Shown here one piece after another: positions 1-8,040 of a DNA stretch of 64,000 nt. Numbering within the stretch: the stretch's first letter is position 1; each line of letters begins with the position of its first letter. Source of the stretch: CAVXSP01 sp963764505 (GTDB taxonomy: Bacteria > Acidobacteriota > Vicinamibacteria > Vicinamibacterales > SCN-69-37); assembly GCA_963764505.1 (NCBI GenBank), contig CAVXSP010000004.1:62001-126000 (forward strand), given 5' to 3'. Under the pieces are notes generated by a model. That model searched no databases. It saw only the letters and a list, made by a program, of their open reading frames with translations, and was not told the origin of the DNA. Both the position numbers and the translations under genes were made by a program.

Positions 1-573
1 CCGCGGTGGGACACCGCCAGCTTCTCGGCGTCCGTGACCTCTCCGAGCGTCCGCCCGTACGGGGGGAAGTAGAAGATCGGGTCGTAGCCGAAGCCGTTCG
101 CGCCGCGCGGATGGGGCGCGATCTCGCCTTCGACGGTCCCTTCGCAGGTGAAGAGAACCGCTGCGAGGTCCGCGCGCCGGGCCGCCGCATCCACCGGGGC
201 ATCGACCACCGCCAGCGAACAGACGAACCGCGCGGTCCACGGCCGCGGATGACGCGCGAGCTCGCCGTAGAGCCGCGCGAACTTCTCGGCATAGGTGGCG
301 CCCGGATATCGGGCGCTCGCCACGCCCGGGCGGCCATCGAGGACGTCAATCGCGAGACCCGAGTCCTCGGCGACCGTCAGCCGTCGGCTGTGCGCGCCGT
401 AGTACTGCGCCTTCGCGAGCGCGTTCGCGGCGAACGTCGCGCCGGTCTCCTCGGGCTCCGCGAGGGGCGGCAAATCGTCCAGCGTGAACAGCTCGACCGG
501 AGCGTCTTCAAGGACCCGCCGGAATCTCGCGGACCTTGCCGGGATTGGTCGTGGCGAGCAGCAGGCTCCGCAA
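1..573 (-). CDS. rdgB: XTP/dITP diphosphatase RdgB, C-terminus off left edge, frameshifted
   Basis: This enzyme hydrolyses non-canonical purine triphosphates such as XTP and dITP to monophosphates, cleaning the nucleotide pool in the cytoplasm. The minus strand reads LLLATTNPGKVREI, then RRVLEDAP, LFTLDDLPP, TFAANALAKA, VAEDSGLAID, GRPGVASARY, HPRGANGFGYDPIF and a late VSHRG at the window edge, which is the Ham1/RdgB family from near its start to near its end. I place the start at a TTG (573) preceded by GAGG and lying 7 bases past the RNase PH stop. After GKVREI one extra C (about 521-522) shifts the frame; skipping it restores the family sequence. Either the gene is broken or this is an indel error. 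The rph-rdgB pairing is common and supports co-transcription. Confidence 0.85.
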
Positions 574-579
574 CGCGCC

Positions 580-1311
580 TCAGGACTCGAGGATCCGGCC
601 GACGATGTCGCGCTGCTTGTCGATGAGCTCGCCGATCCCCTTGTCGGCCAGCGCGAGCAGCGCGTCGAGGACGTCCCGGCCGAACGGCTGTGTCTCGGCC
701 GTGCCCTGCAGCTCGATGAACCGTCCATCGGACGTCTTGACGACGTTCATGTCGACGTCGGCGCGCGAGTCCTCTTCGTAGGCGAGATCGAGCAACGGCG
801 TGCCCTGCACGACGCCGACGCTCGTGGCCGCCAGGTAGTGGGTCACGGGCACCCGGGGGATGCCGCCGAGCTCACGAAGGCGTTCGAGCGCGAGCACGAG
901 CGCGACGAAGCCGCCGGTGATCGCCGCCGTGCGCGTGCCGCCGTCCGCCTGCAGGACGTCGCAGTCCACCCAGATCGTCCGTTCGCCCAACGCCGGCAGA
1001 GAAACGACGGAGCGCAGCGAGCGGCCGATGAGGCGTTGAATCTCCTGCGTCCGGCCGCCGAGCTTGCCCGTCGACGCCTCCCGAATCGTCCGCGTCGAGG
1101 TCGCGCGCGGAAGCATTCCGTATTCGGCCGTCACCCATCCCTTGCCGGAACCTCGGAGGAACGGGGGCACGCGATCCTCGATCGACGCGGCGCAGATGAC
1201 GCGCGTGCGCCCGACGTCGATCAGGGCCGAGCCCTCGGCGTGGATGAGGTAGTTCGGGGTGAGCTGGGTCGTGCGGATCGCATCCGCGGCGCGGCCGTCG
1301 GGTCTGGGCAT
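580..1311 (-). CDS. rph: Ribonuclease PH
   Basis: Phosphorolytic 3'-5' exoribonuclease that trims the 3' ends of tRNA precursors, 243 residues, the usual length for the family. The protein begins MPRPDGRAADAIR and carries GSALIDVGRTRVICAAS, GWVTAEYGMLPRAT, GRTQEIQRLIGRSLR, the phosphate-site region QADGGTRTAAITGG and DLAYEEDSRADVDMN, all typical of RNase PH. An in-frame extension to 1407 is open but reads through a low-complexity repeat, so I choose the ATG at 1311, which opens directly on the conserved RPDGR motif. It is followed closely by rdgB on the same strand and preceded by the GerMN gene, so the block is probably one operon. Confidence 0.95.
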   Translation of the reverse strand: MPRPDGRAADAIRTTQLTPNYLIHAEGSALIDVGRTRVICAASIEDRVPPFLRGSGKGWVTAEYGMLPRATSTRTIREASTGKLGGRTQEIQRLIGRSLRSVVSLPALGERTIWVDCDVLQADGGTRTAAITGGFVALVLALERLRELGGIPRVPVTHYLAATSVGVVQGTPLLDLAYEEDSRADVDMNVVKTSDGRFIELQGTAETQPFGRDVLDALLALADKGIGELIDKQRDIVGRILES

Positions 1312-1312
1312 G

Positions 1313-1395
1313 GGTGGGTGTGGGTTGGGGGTTGTGGGCTCTGGGCTCTGGGCTATGGGCTCTTGGCGTCTGGCTTCTGGCTGCTGGCTTCTTCG
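1313..1395. repeat. Low-complexity GGGCTCT/GGGCTAT tandem repeat
   Basis: The plus strand here is a degenerate tandem array of about 7-base units (GGGCTCT, GGGCTAT, TGGCTTC) plus G/T-rich flank. It sits between the RNase PH start and the end of the GerMN gene and overlaps the last codons of the latter, so that protein's C-terminal tail is repeat-derived. A related degenerate array (ATTGCCC units) occurs at 4202-4225. Function unknown. Confidence 0.7.
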
Positions 1396-2000
1396 CGCCT
1401 GATCCACCTGAGGGATCGTCCGAGCGGATGACGCAAATCGATGTGTCCGGCCAGCGTATCCACTTCCTTGCCGTCGATGAGGATCTGCACGCCCGTGACG
1501 TCTGGCAGATTCACGGTGACGGCGTTCACGATCGCGAACACGGTCAGCGCCTCGTCCAGGGAGCCGCCCGTGTGCCCCGTCATGATCTCACGACTGAGGT
1601 CGACGAACGCCTCGCCTTTCGACGTGACGTAGACGTGGTGTACCTGCGTGCCGGCGGGAATCGCGGAATAGAGGCCGGAAGGGGCCGGACGCAGCTCCGC
1701 CTCGAGAATCCGGCGTGCCTGCTCCGCGGGCGTGCCCCCGAGGGGCACCTCCTGGCTGACCGGCACGAGCTCCGCGCCGTTCTCCGCCACGTAGAAGATC
1801 GTCGCGTGGATCTTGCGGGTCTCGCCGGCCGCGGCACCGGCGGCCGGGGCCGCCGCCGGCGTCGGACCAATCCCGCGGGGCAGCATCGCCATCACGAGCC
1901 AGAGTCCGAAGGCGATGCCGGCAATCCCGACGCCGAAGACGAGCCACATCGGCCGGCCCGAGCGCGCCGCGAGGCGCTCCGCACGTGTCCGCCAGTTCAT
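1353..2000 (-). CDS. GerMN-domain membrane-anchored protein
   Basis: A 215-residue protein with one N-terminal membrane anchor (about residues 18-42, MWLVFGVGIAGIAFGLWLVM), an Ala/Pro linker (about 45-62) and an extracytoplasmic GerMN-type domain (about 65-190: ATIFYVAENGAELVPVSQEV, AFVDLSREI, and the ending VTGVQILIDGKEVDTLAGHIDL). GerMN domains occur in the spore-germination protein GerM and in lipoproteins of non-sporulating bacteria. Their role is unclear and is thought to be cell-wall related. It overlaps the amidase gene by four bases (ATG at 2000, amidase stop at 1997), so coupled translation and a shared envelope role are likely. The last ~15 residues come from the adjacent low-complexity repeat and are unlikely to matter. 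Confidence 0.8.
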   Translation of the reverse strand: MNWRTRAERLAARSGRPMWLVFGVGIAGIAFGLWLVMAMLPRGIGPTPAAAPAAGAAAGETRKIHATIFYVAENGAELVPVSQEVPLGGTPAEQARRILEAELRPAPSGLYSAIPAGTQVHHVYVTSKGEAFVDLSREIMTGHTGGSLDEALTVFAIVNAVTVNLPDVTGVQILIDGKEVDTLAGHIDLRHPLGRSLRWIRREEASSQKPDAKSP

Positions 2001-3526
2001 GGGTGCGGCTCGGACGTCGAGGGAACGCCGTTGCGGACGTCCATCACGCTTTCAATCAGCGCCTCGACGATGGCGCCGGAGTGCTCTCCTTCGAGCAGCG
2101 CCCGCTCGTCCTCGGCGTTCGACAGGAATCCCAGCTCGACGAGCACTGCCGGCATGTTCGCGCCGACGAGCACGCCGAGCGGGGCCTGATCGCTCGGACG
2201 CGCGTACATCGCGATCCCGTGCGCGGTCAGGTGCCGGACCACGACGGCCGCGAGCGCCGCCGACTGCGGCGCGTGCGGAATCTGCGCCAGGTCCCAGGGC
2301 ATCGCGTCGACGACGCGCGTGCCGCCGCCGACGAGGGGAACGGGCAGGCTGACGGGCAGGCCGCGCGCCCGGTTCCGGTAGTCCTCGAGGCTGAGCGAGA
2401 GCACCTGCGCGCCGCGCGACGCCGGCTGGAACGAGGCGTTGGCGTGGAGGCTCAGCAGCAGGTCGGCTTTGTTGTTGTTGGCGAGCGCTGTCCGACGCTC
2501 GATCGGCACCGCCTCGTCGGTCTCCCGGGTGAGCAGCACGCGCAGGCCGATGCGGCTTTCGATGGCCGCCTTGAGCCGTCGCGCGAACTGCAGCGTGAGG
2601 TCCTTTTCCACCGCGCCGGCAGCCCCGCGCACGCCGGCGTCCTCCCCTCCGTGCCCGGGATCGATGACGACCGTCCGGACCGCGCCCGATGGCGCGAGAT
2701 CCGGAAGGGGCGGCGCGGTGGCTCGGCCGGCGCCCGGCGCGGGAGCCGCCGGCGCCGCCGGGGCTGGCGTCGCCGTCGTCAGGAGATCGACGACGACGCG
2801 CGACGGGTCGGTATCGTCAGGAGTCACGGCAGTGGTCGCCGGTCCGAGATCGAAGATCAGGGCCGGACCGTCCACGTGTCCGGGACCGATGAGGTCGGCC
2901 GACCCGAGGGAGCTGGAGACGAGGTCGAGCGCGTCGGCCTCGAATCGGACGACGAGTCGATTGCCGTCACGGGTCGTTCGGTGGACGGCCGGCGGCTGCA
3001 CGTCGACCGTCAGCCGTCCGTTCGCGCCCTGCCGTTCGAAGCGGGTCGCGACCTGCGGCACCCGCAGGTCGCCGACGATCACCAGGCGCGATCCGCGGCG
3101 GACTTCGATGCGCTGATTGAGCGCCGGCCCGAGCGCGCGCGAGAGGAAGTCGACGGGCACCAGGACCGTCGCGCCCTGCCGCTGGACCGGCGCGGAAAGA
3201 GAGATGATTCGCCCGCCGACCGAAACGAGCGGCTGACCCAGCGTCAACAGGACCCGCTGACCGCGGGCGAGCACGACCAGGCCGCCGGCCTGCGGATCGT
3301 CCTGCACCGTGAAGTCGAAGACGGCGGCCAGTTGATCGAGCGGCATCAGGTCGGCGGCCCCCGCCGGCCGGAACGGCAGCTGGCGCCGGCCGCTCGCCGC
3401 GACCAGCGTGTAGGCAGACGGCGCGGACTGCGAGGCCGGTCTCGCGGCCATCAGGAGGGTGCCGGCGAGAGCGGCGGCCAGCACGGGAAGGAGGCCGCGG
3501 AGAGGGAACGCGTGCCCGAGGGTCAA
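1997..3526 (-). CDS. N-acetylmuramoyl-L-alanine amidase (AmiC-like)
   Basis: Periplasmic zinc amidase that cleaves the lactyl-amide bond between MurNAc and the stem peptide, used in septum splitting and wall turnover. After a hydrophobic signal segment (LRGLLPVLAAALAGTLL) come copper-amine-oxidase-like and AMIN-type regions (residues ~30-270, including GGLVVLARGQRVLLTLGQPL and DLRVPQVATRFERQG), a Pro/Ala linker, and an Amidase_3 catalytic domain with VVIDPGHGGEDAGV (zinc His), VEKDLTLQFA, LLTRETDEAV, LLLSLHANA (zinc His) and AVLVELGFLSNAEDE (catalytic Glu). No ATG precedes the signal segment. I choose the TTG at 3526 because the next ATG would remove it; the frame is open to 3781. It heads the amidase-GerMN-rph-rdgB block. 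Confidence 0.88.
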   Translation of the reverse strand: MTLGHAFPLRGLLPVLAAALAGTLLMAARPASQSAPSAYTLVAASGRRQLPFRPAGAADLMPLDQLAAVFDFTVQDDPQAGGLVVLARGQRVLLTLGQPLVSVGGRIISLSAPVQRQGATVLVPVDFLSRALGPALNQRIEVRRGSRLVIVGDLRVPQVATRFERQGANGRLTVDVQPPAVHRTTRDGNRLVVRFEADALDLVSSSLGSADLIGPGHVDGPALIFDLGPATTAVTPDDTDPSRVVVDLLTTATPAPAAPAAPAPGAGRATAPPLPDLAPSGAVRTVVIDPGHGGEDAGVRGAAGAVEKDLTLQFARRLKAAIESRIGLRVLLTRETDEAVPIERRTALANNNKADLLLSLHANASFQPASRGAQVLSLSLEDYRNRARGLPVSLPVPLVGGGTRVVDAMPWDLAQIPHAPQSAALAAVVVRHLTAHGIAMYARPSDQAPLGVLVGANMPAVLVELGFLSNAEDERALLEGEHSGAIVEALIESVMDVRNGVPSTSEPHP

Positions 3527-3639
3527 CGCCTCATGATAGCAAGCGGGTCTTGTCCCTTCCCGGGGGCGCGCCCGCTCCGGGGCGGGTCGCTCGCCCGCTC
3601 GTTTCGTCCGTTCGCCTGCCTCGGGGAGGAGGACATCAC

Positions 3640-3670
3640 TTGACAAGCGTCGCGCCTCGGAAAAAAGTAT
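3640..3670 (+). promoter_or_regulatory. Candidate sigma-70 promoter
   Basis: A perfect TTGACA at 3640-3645 lies upstream of the exported protein at 3693. An A-rich run ending in AAGTAT (3661-3670) is the nearest -10 candidate; its spacing of 19 and its match are imperfect, so only the -35 box is convincing. Confidence 0.35.
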
Positions 3671-3692
3671 CTGCCTGGATGTGGAGGAAGCA

Positions 3693-4100
3693 ATGACCCG
3701 AACGAGAACGTCCGTGCTGGTTCTGAGCCTGGTCCTGGTGGCCGGCCTCCTGACGATTCGTGCCGCGGCCGCGGCGGACATCTATTCGCCGACCGTGACC
3801 ATCAGTGTGACCACCCCCGACGGCAAGACGCAGGAACTGCCCGTCCGCGAGAGCGAAGTCGGGATGCTGAAGGTCGGGAACACAGAGTACAAGTTCCGGC
3901 CGACCATTCTGGATTCGAAGCCGTGGAACCAGGTCGTCGTGACAATCTTCAAGGGAGCCACCGCGCAGGCGCCCGACCAGGTGCTGGGGGAGGTCGAGCT
4001 GAAGACGGGCGGTCCGGCCGTCGCGTCGAAGACGAGTCCGGCGTTCAAGATCGCGGTGACCAAGGTGACCGCGGCGCCGAATCCCGCCGAGAAGAAGTAG
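3693..4100 (+). CDS. Exported hypothetical protein
   Basis: A 135-residue protein with a Sec signal peptide (residues ~1-30: basic MTRTRTS, then VLVLSLVLVAGLLTI, ending in RAAAAA before DIYSP). The mature part is a small beta-rich domain (TVTISVTTPDGKTQELPVRE, NTEYKFRPTILD, NQVVVTIFKG) that ends in a lysine-rich tail. I do not recognise the family. The start is the ATG at 3693 because GGAGGAA lies 4-10 bases upstream; an in-frame GTG at 3681 overlaps that RBS. It stands alone between divergent neighbours and has its own putative promoter and a downstream hairpin, so it is probably monocistronic. Confidence 0.75.
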   Translation: MTRTRTSVLVLSLVLVAGLLTIRAAAAADIYSPTVTISVTTPDGKTQELPVRESEVGMLKVGNTEYKFRPTILDSKPWNQVVVTIFKGATAQAPDQVLGEVELKTGGPAVASKTSPAFKIAVTKVTAAPNPAEKK

Positions 4101-4119
4101 TCCGCGCGTCCAACGCTGA

Positions 4120-4140
4120 TCCGGGGGGCTGTCCCCCGGA
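4120..4140 (+). terminator. GC hairpin after 3693 gene
   Basis: A perfect 8-bp stem (TCCGGGGG / CCCCCGGA) with a 5-base loop begins 20 bases after the stop codon at 4100. There is no T-run after it, so intrinsic termination is uncertain; it may instead be a repetitive element, since a G6C/GC6 hairpin of similar composition occurs at 7263-7288. Confidence 0.4.
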
Positions 4141-4201
4141 CCCTTACACGCTCGCTCGCGGCGGCCCTTTGCCCGCTCCGCTCGCGTGCGCGCGGGACCG
4201 C

Positions 4202-4225
4202 CTATTGCCCATTGCCCATTCGCCC
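4202..4225. repeat. ATTGCCC short tandem repeat
   Basis: Three degenerate ATTGCCC/ATTCGCCC units lie just upstream of treS. They resemble, on the opposite strand, the GGGCTAT-type array at 1313-1395. No function can be read from it. Confidence 0.55.
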
Positions 4226-4258
4226 ATGACCCCATGGTAGGGTGACACCGAAGGAGTC

Positions 4259-5914
4259 ATGCGGCGCACCGGGAACCCCGACGATCCACGCTGGTACAAG
4301 GACGCCGTCATCTACGAGCTGCCGGTCAAGTCGTTCTGCGACGGGAACGGCGACGGCGTCGGCGACTTCCGGGGACTCTACAGCCGGCTGGACTACCTTC
4401 AGGACCTCGGCGTCACCTGCCTCTGGCTCCTGCCGTTCTTCCCGTCGCCGCTGAAGGACGACGGGTACGACATCGCGGACTACGTCAGCGTGCATCCGAA
4501 CTACGGCACGCTGGAGGATTTCAAGCAGTGCCTCGCTGCGGCGCACGATCGCGGGCTGCAGGTCGTGATCGAGATGGTCCTCAATCACACCTCCGATCAG
4601 CATCCGTGGTTCCAGCGGGCACGGCTGGCGCCGTCCGGCTCGCCCGAGCGCGATTTCTACGTCTGGAGCGACACGGATCAGAAGTATCGGGACGCCCGCA
4701 TCATCTTCCTGGACACGGAGCGCTCCAACTGGAGCTGGGATCCGGTCGCGCAGGCGTACTACTGGCACCGCTTCTTCCATCACCAGCCGGACCTGAACTA
4801 CGACAACCCCGCGGTGATCCGCGAGCTGCTCACGGTGCTCGACTTCTGGATCGGGCTCGGCGTGGACGGGTTCCGGCTCGATGCGGTGCCGTATCTCGTC
4901 GAGCGCGACGGCACCAGCTGCGAGAATCTCGCCGAGACGCACGCGGTCATCCGCGCGTTCCGCCAGCACATCGACGAGACGGCGCCCAACCGCATGCTGC
5001 TCGCCGAGGCCAACCAGCTGCCGGCCGAGGTCCGCGCCTACTTCGGCGAGGGCGACGAATGCCACATGGCGTACCACTTCCCCGTGATGCCGCGCATTTT
5101 CATGGGGCTGCACCTGGAGGATCGGCTGCCGATCGTCGACGTCATGGAGCGGACGCCGTCGATTCCCGACACGTGCCAGTGGGCGCTGTTCCTCCGCAAT
5201 CACGACGAGCTGACGCTCGAGATGGTGACCGACGACGAGCGGGACTACATGTACCTGGCGTACAGCATGGATCCGCAGGCGCGGCTGAATCTCGGGATCC
5301 GGCGGCGGCTGGCGCCGCTCGTCGGCAACAGCCGCCGGCGGATCGAGCTGCTCAACGCGCTGCTCTTCTCGTTTCCGGGGACGCCGATCATCTACTACGG
5401 GGACGAGATCGGCATGGGCGACAACCTGTTCCTCGGTGACCGCAACGGCGTGCGGACGCCGATGCAGTGGACCGGCGACCGGAACGCGGGCTTCTCGCGC
5501 TGCGACCCGGCGCGCCTGTACAGCCCCGTGATCATGGATCCTGTCTACGGCTACCAGGCGGTGAACGTCGAATCCGAGGAGAGCGACAAGGCGTCGCTGC
5601 TGCACTGGATGCGCAACATGATCCGGCTCCGCAGGCTGTTCAAGGTCTTCGGCCGCGGCACGATCGAGTTCCTGCAGCCCGCCAACCGCAAGGTGCTCGT
5701 CTACATCCGCCGCTTCGCCGACGACATGATCCTCTGTGTCGCCAATCTCTCCCGGTCCGCGCAGCCGGTCGAGTTGGACTTGCAGGCGTTCGCCGGGATG
5801 GTGCCGGTCGAGATGCTGGGGTACACGGAGTTCCCCGCCGTCGGCACGATGCCGTATTTCCTGACTCTCGGACCGTATGGCTTCTATTGGTTCGAACTCC
5901 AACGCGGCGGCTGA
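4259..5914 (+). CDS. treS: Trehalose synthase / maltose alpha-D-glucosyltransferase (TreS)
   Basis: GH13 enzyme that interconverts maltose and trehalose in the cytoplasm. The 551-residue protein has the TreS opening (WYKDAVIYELPVKSFCDGNG, GDFRGLYSRLDYLQDLGV, WLLPFFPSPLKDDGYDIADY), GH13 region I EMVLNHTSDQHPWF, the nucleophile region GVDGFRLDAVPYLVER, the acid/base region RMLLAEANQ and the transition-state-stabiliser region FLRNHDELTLEMVTDDE. Its length fits a stand-alone TreS; a fused C-terminal maltokinase as in some bacteria is absent, and the kinase is instead a separate gene at 9921. AAGGAG four bases upstream supports the ATG. The downstream glycosyltransferase overlaps its end by 38 bases. 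With maltokinase and GlgE it can feed trehalose into alpha-glucan synthesis. Confidence 0.93.
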   Translation: MRRTGNPDDPRWYKDAVIYELPVKSFCDGNGDGVGDFRGLYSRLDYLQDLGVTCLWLLPFFPSPLKDDGYDIADYVSVHPNYGTLEDFKQCLAAAHDRGLQVVIEMVLNHTSDQHPWFQRARLAPSGSPERDFYVWSDTDQKYRDARIIFLDTERSNWSWDPVAQAYYWHRFFHHQPDLNYDNPAVIRELLTVLDFWIGLGVDGFRLDAVPYLVERDGTSCENLAETHAVIRAFRQHIDETAPNRMLLAEANQLPAEVRAYFGEGDECHMAYHFPVMPRIFMGLHLEDRLPIVDVMERTPSIPDTCQWALFLRNHDELTLEMVTDDERDYMYLAYSMDPQARLNLGIRRRLAPLVGNSRRRIELLNALLFSFPGTPIIYYGDEIGMGDNLFLGDRNGVRTPMQWTGDRNAGFSRCDPARLYSPVIMDPVYGYQAVNVESEESDKASLLHWMRNMIRLRRLFKVFGRGTIEFLQPANRKVLVYIRRFADDMILCVANLSRSAQPVELDLQAFAGMVPVEMLGYTEFPAVGTMPYFLTLGPYGFYWFELQRGG

Positions 5915-7160
5915 CGCCGGAACCGACGTCGCCTCCACACGCGCCGACGTCGTCGTCGCGCTGACGAGCTACAACGACGAGCGCACGGTCGCGGCCGTCG
6001 CGCGCGCCGCGCGCGACGGCCTGGCGCGTCATTTCGGATCGCGCGAGACGCTGATCGTGCTGGCGGACGCGCGCTCGACCGATGGCACGCGCGAAGCGGC
6101 CCGCGCGGCGGCCGGCAGCGACCGGTTCATCGAGCTCGATCCGCAACCGGCCGCGGCGCTGCTCGAGCTGCCCTACCACGGCCATCCCGACCGCGGCCGG
6201 ACCATTCGCGCCATCTTCCAGACGGCCGCGCGCGTCGGCGCCCAGGCCTGCGCGGTGCTCGACGCCGGGATCGAGAACGTCTCGGAAGACTGGATCGAGC
6301 GCCTGATCGCCCCCGTGCTGGACGAGGGCTGCGACTACGTGTCGCCGCACTATCTCCGGCGGGTGAGCGACGGGGCCATCACGAAGGCGATCGTGTATCC
6401 GCTCTTTCGCGCGCTCTACGGCGTCCGCCTGCGCCAGCCGGCCGCCGGCGAGTTCGGCTGCGCGGCGCGGCTCGTGACCTACTACCTGGCCCAGGACTTC
6501 TGGGACGCGGAGCACGCCGAAGTCGGTATCGATCTGTGGCTGGCGGTGGCCGCCGTCTGCGGAGGCTATCGGACCTGCGAAGCGTCGCTCGGCCCGAGGG
6601 TGACGTCCCACGACTCGCCGGCCATCGACCTGAGCACGACGCTCGCGCAGGTCGTCGGCGCGCTGTTCGCCGATCTCGACCAGCGCGTCGAATTCTGGCA
6701 GCGCACGCGGGGGTCGGTCGCGATACCCGTCGTCGGCGCGCCGCCGCCGTCGGCGGAGCTCGACCCCGTGTCGATCTCCATCGACGGGCTGATCGAGTCC
6801 TTCCGCCTCGGCTATCAGGAGCTCCGGGAGATCTGGACCTACGTCCTGCCGCCGCGCACGATTGTCGAGCTGCGCAGGCTCACGGCGGCGACGCCGGACC
6901 GGTTTCAACTCGACGATCGGCTGTGGGCCAGCATCGTCTACGATTTCGCGATCGGCTACAGCTTTCGCGTCATGCCGCACGATCACCTGCTGCGGTCGTT
7001 GACGCCGCTCTATACGGGCTGGCTCGCCTCCTTCCTCGCGGAAGCCGGGAGCAGCACGCTCGACCGGGCGGAGCAGCGCCTGGAGCAGTTGTGCCTGGCG
7101 TTCGAAGCGGAGAAGCGGCACCTGATTTCCCGATGGCGCTGGCCTGAACGCCTGAGATGA
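5877..7160 (+). CDS. Glycosyltransferase resembling glucosyl-/mannosylglycerate synthases
   Basis: A 427-residue GT-A type glycosyltransferase. The N-terminal half shows a nucleotide-sugar fold (VVVALTSYNDERTVAAVARA, LIVLADARSTDGTREAA) and a central acidic motif (ACAVLDAGIENVSEDWIERL). Further on come EGCDYVSPHYLRR, LFRALYGVRLRQPAAGEFG and EVGIDLWLAVAAV, then a long alpha-helical C-terminus. The order GEFG...GIDLW is like enzymes that transfer glucose or mannose to glycerate or 3-phosphoglycerate to make compatible solutes, but acceptor and donor cannot be fixed from sequence. The ATG at 5877 lies inside treS; a later start near residue 20 would also keep all motifs. The context of trehalose and glycogen genes supports an osmolyte role. 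Confidence 0.75.
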   Translation: MASIGSNSNAAADAGTDVASTRADVVVALTSYNDERTVAAVARAARDGLARHFGSRETLIVLADARSTDGTREAARAAAGSDRFIELDPQPAAALLELPYHGHPDRGRTIRAIFQTAARVGAQACAVLDAGIENVSEDWIERLIAPVLDEGCDYVSPHYLRRVSDGAITKAIVYPLFRALYGVRLRQPAAGEFGCAARLVTYYLAQDFWDAEHAEVGIDLWLAVAAVCGGYRTCEASLGPRVTSHDSPAIDLSTTLAQVVGALFADLDQRVEFWQRTRGSVAIPVVGAPPPSAELDPVSISIDGLIESFRLGYQELREIWTYVLPPRTIVELRRLTAATPDRFQLDDRLWASIVYDFAIGYSFRVMPHDHLLRSLTPLYTGWLASFLAEAGSSTLDRAEQRLEQLCLAFEAEKRHLISRWRWPERLR

Positions 7161-7262
7161 CCGTCGATGCCACGAGCGGCGCGGAGGAGACGAGCGAGCG
7201 GTAGGGAGCGAGCCCGCACGCCCGGAGCGAGGCGACGCCGCGCCGCGCGAGCGCGCGCGTCG

Positions 7263-7288
7263 GGGGGGCCGCGGGAACGCAGCCCCCC
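7263..7288 (+). repeat. GC-rich hairpin
   Basis: GGGGGGC and GCCCCCC arms of 7 bases enclose a 12-base loop, 19 bases upstream of the gene at 7307. No T-run follows, and I see no promoter boxes around it. Possibly a terminator for the upstream gene or a dispersed repeat (compare 4120-4140). Confidence 0.4.
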
Positions 7289-7306
7289 GGAACCAGTGAG
7301 GAACCT

Positions 7307-8005
7307 ATGTGGTCCGAGATTGAACAGATCTTCCGGCAGGCGACCCGACAGATTGCCGAACACGTGGCGGACTTCCTGCCGGGCCTCGTCGTCGCGCTGA
7401 TGCTGATCGTCTTCACGCTCGTCGTGGCGATTCTGGTGCGCCTGCTGCTCGCCCGCGGACTGCGGGGGCTCGACTTCGACCGGCATGCCGACCGCTGGGG
7501 GGTCACCGGCATGCTGGGCCGGCCCACGGCCGCGACGCCGTCGCAGACGGTGGCCCAGGTGACCTACTGGACGATTCTGATTCTCGGCCTCCTGTTGAGC
7601 CTCACGGCGCTCGATGCGTCGATGCCCTCGCGCCTCGCGCTGTCGGTATTCGAGTATCTGCCGCATCTGGTCGCGGCCTTCCTGATTCTCGTGGTCGGCA
7701 ACATCGCGGCGCGGCTGCTGGCGCATTCGGCGCTCATCGGCGCCGTCAACATGCAGTGGCACTCGGCGCGCCTCATCAGCCTGGCCGTGAAGTGGCTCGT
7801 GCTCCTCGTCGCCGTGGCGATGGCGCTCGATCACCTCGGGATCGGGCGCAGCATCCTCCTGCTGGCATTTGGCATCTTTTTCGGCGGCGTCGTGCTGGCG
7901 GCGGCGCTCGCCCTCGGGCTGGGCGCCAAGGACGCGGTATCGCGCGCGCTCGAGCGGCAGTCGCGCGAACGCGCGCGGCGGGACGACCGGCTCGATCACG
8001 TCTGA
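7307..8005 (+). CDS. Small MscS-like membrane protein (TM-helix repeat type)
   Basis: A 232-residue integral membrane protein with four or five predicted helices (about residues 25-48 FLPGLVVALMLIVFTLVVAI, 85-105, 118-142 LPHLVAAFLILVVGNIAARLLA, 158-178, 187-212) and a basic C-terminal tail. The phrases LVAAFLILVVGNIAARL and FGIFFGGVVLAAALALGLGAKDAV are typical of the conserved TM-helix region found in mechanosensitive-channel-like proteins. It lacks the large beta and alpha/beta cytoplasmic domains of MscS, so it is a minimal member and channel activity is inferred only. Its place among osmolyte genes would suit a role in osmotic response. A GAGG lies shortly before the ATG. Confidence 0.75.
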   Translation: MWSEIEQIFRQATRQIAEHVADFLPGLVVALMLIVFTLVVAILVRLLLARGLRGLDFDRHADRWGVTGMLGRPTAATPSQTVAQVTYWTILILGLLLSLTALDASMPSRLALSVFEYLPHLVAAFLILVVGNIAARLLAHSALIGAVNMQWHSARLISLAVKWLVLLVAVAMALDHLGIGRSILLLAFGIFFGGVVLAAALALGLGAKDAVSRALERQSRERARRDDRLDHV

Positions 8006-8040
8006 GGCGCCTGGGAGAGGACGCGGCGCCTCAGTGGTCG

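Noticed and set aside
4120..4140. Classic rho-independent terminator
   Set aside because: Good stem but no T-run after it, so listed only as a possible terminator or repeat.
4202..5938. Long minus-strand frame across treS
   Set aside because: Pure antisense shadow rich in Arg, Glu, Asp and Val; no start context and no motif.
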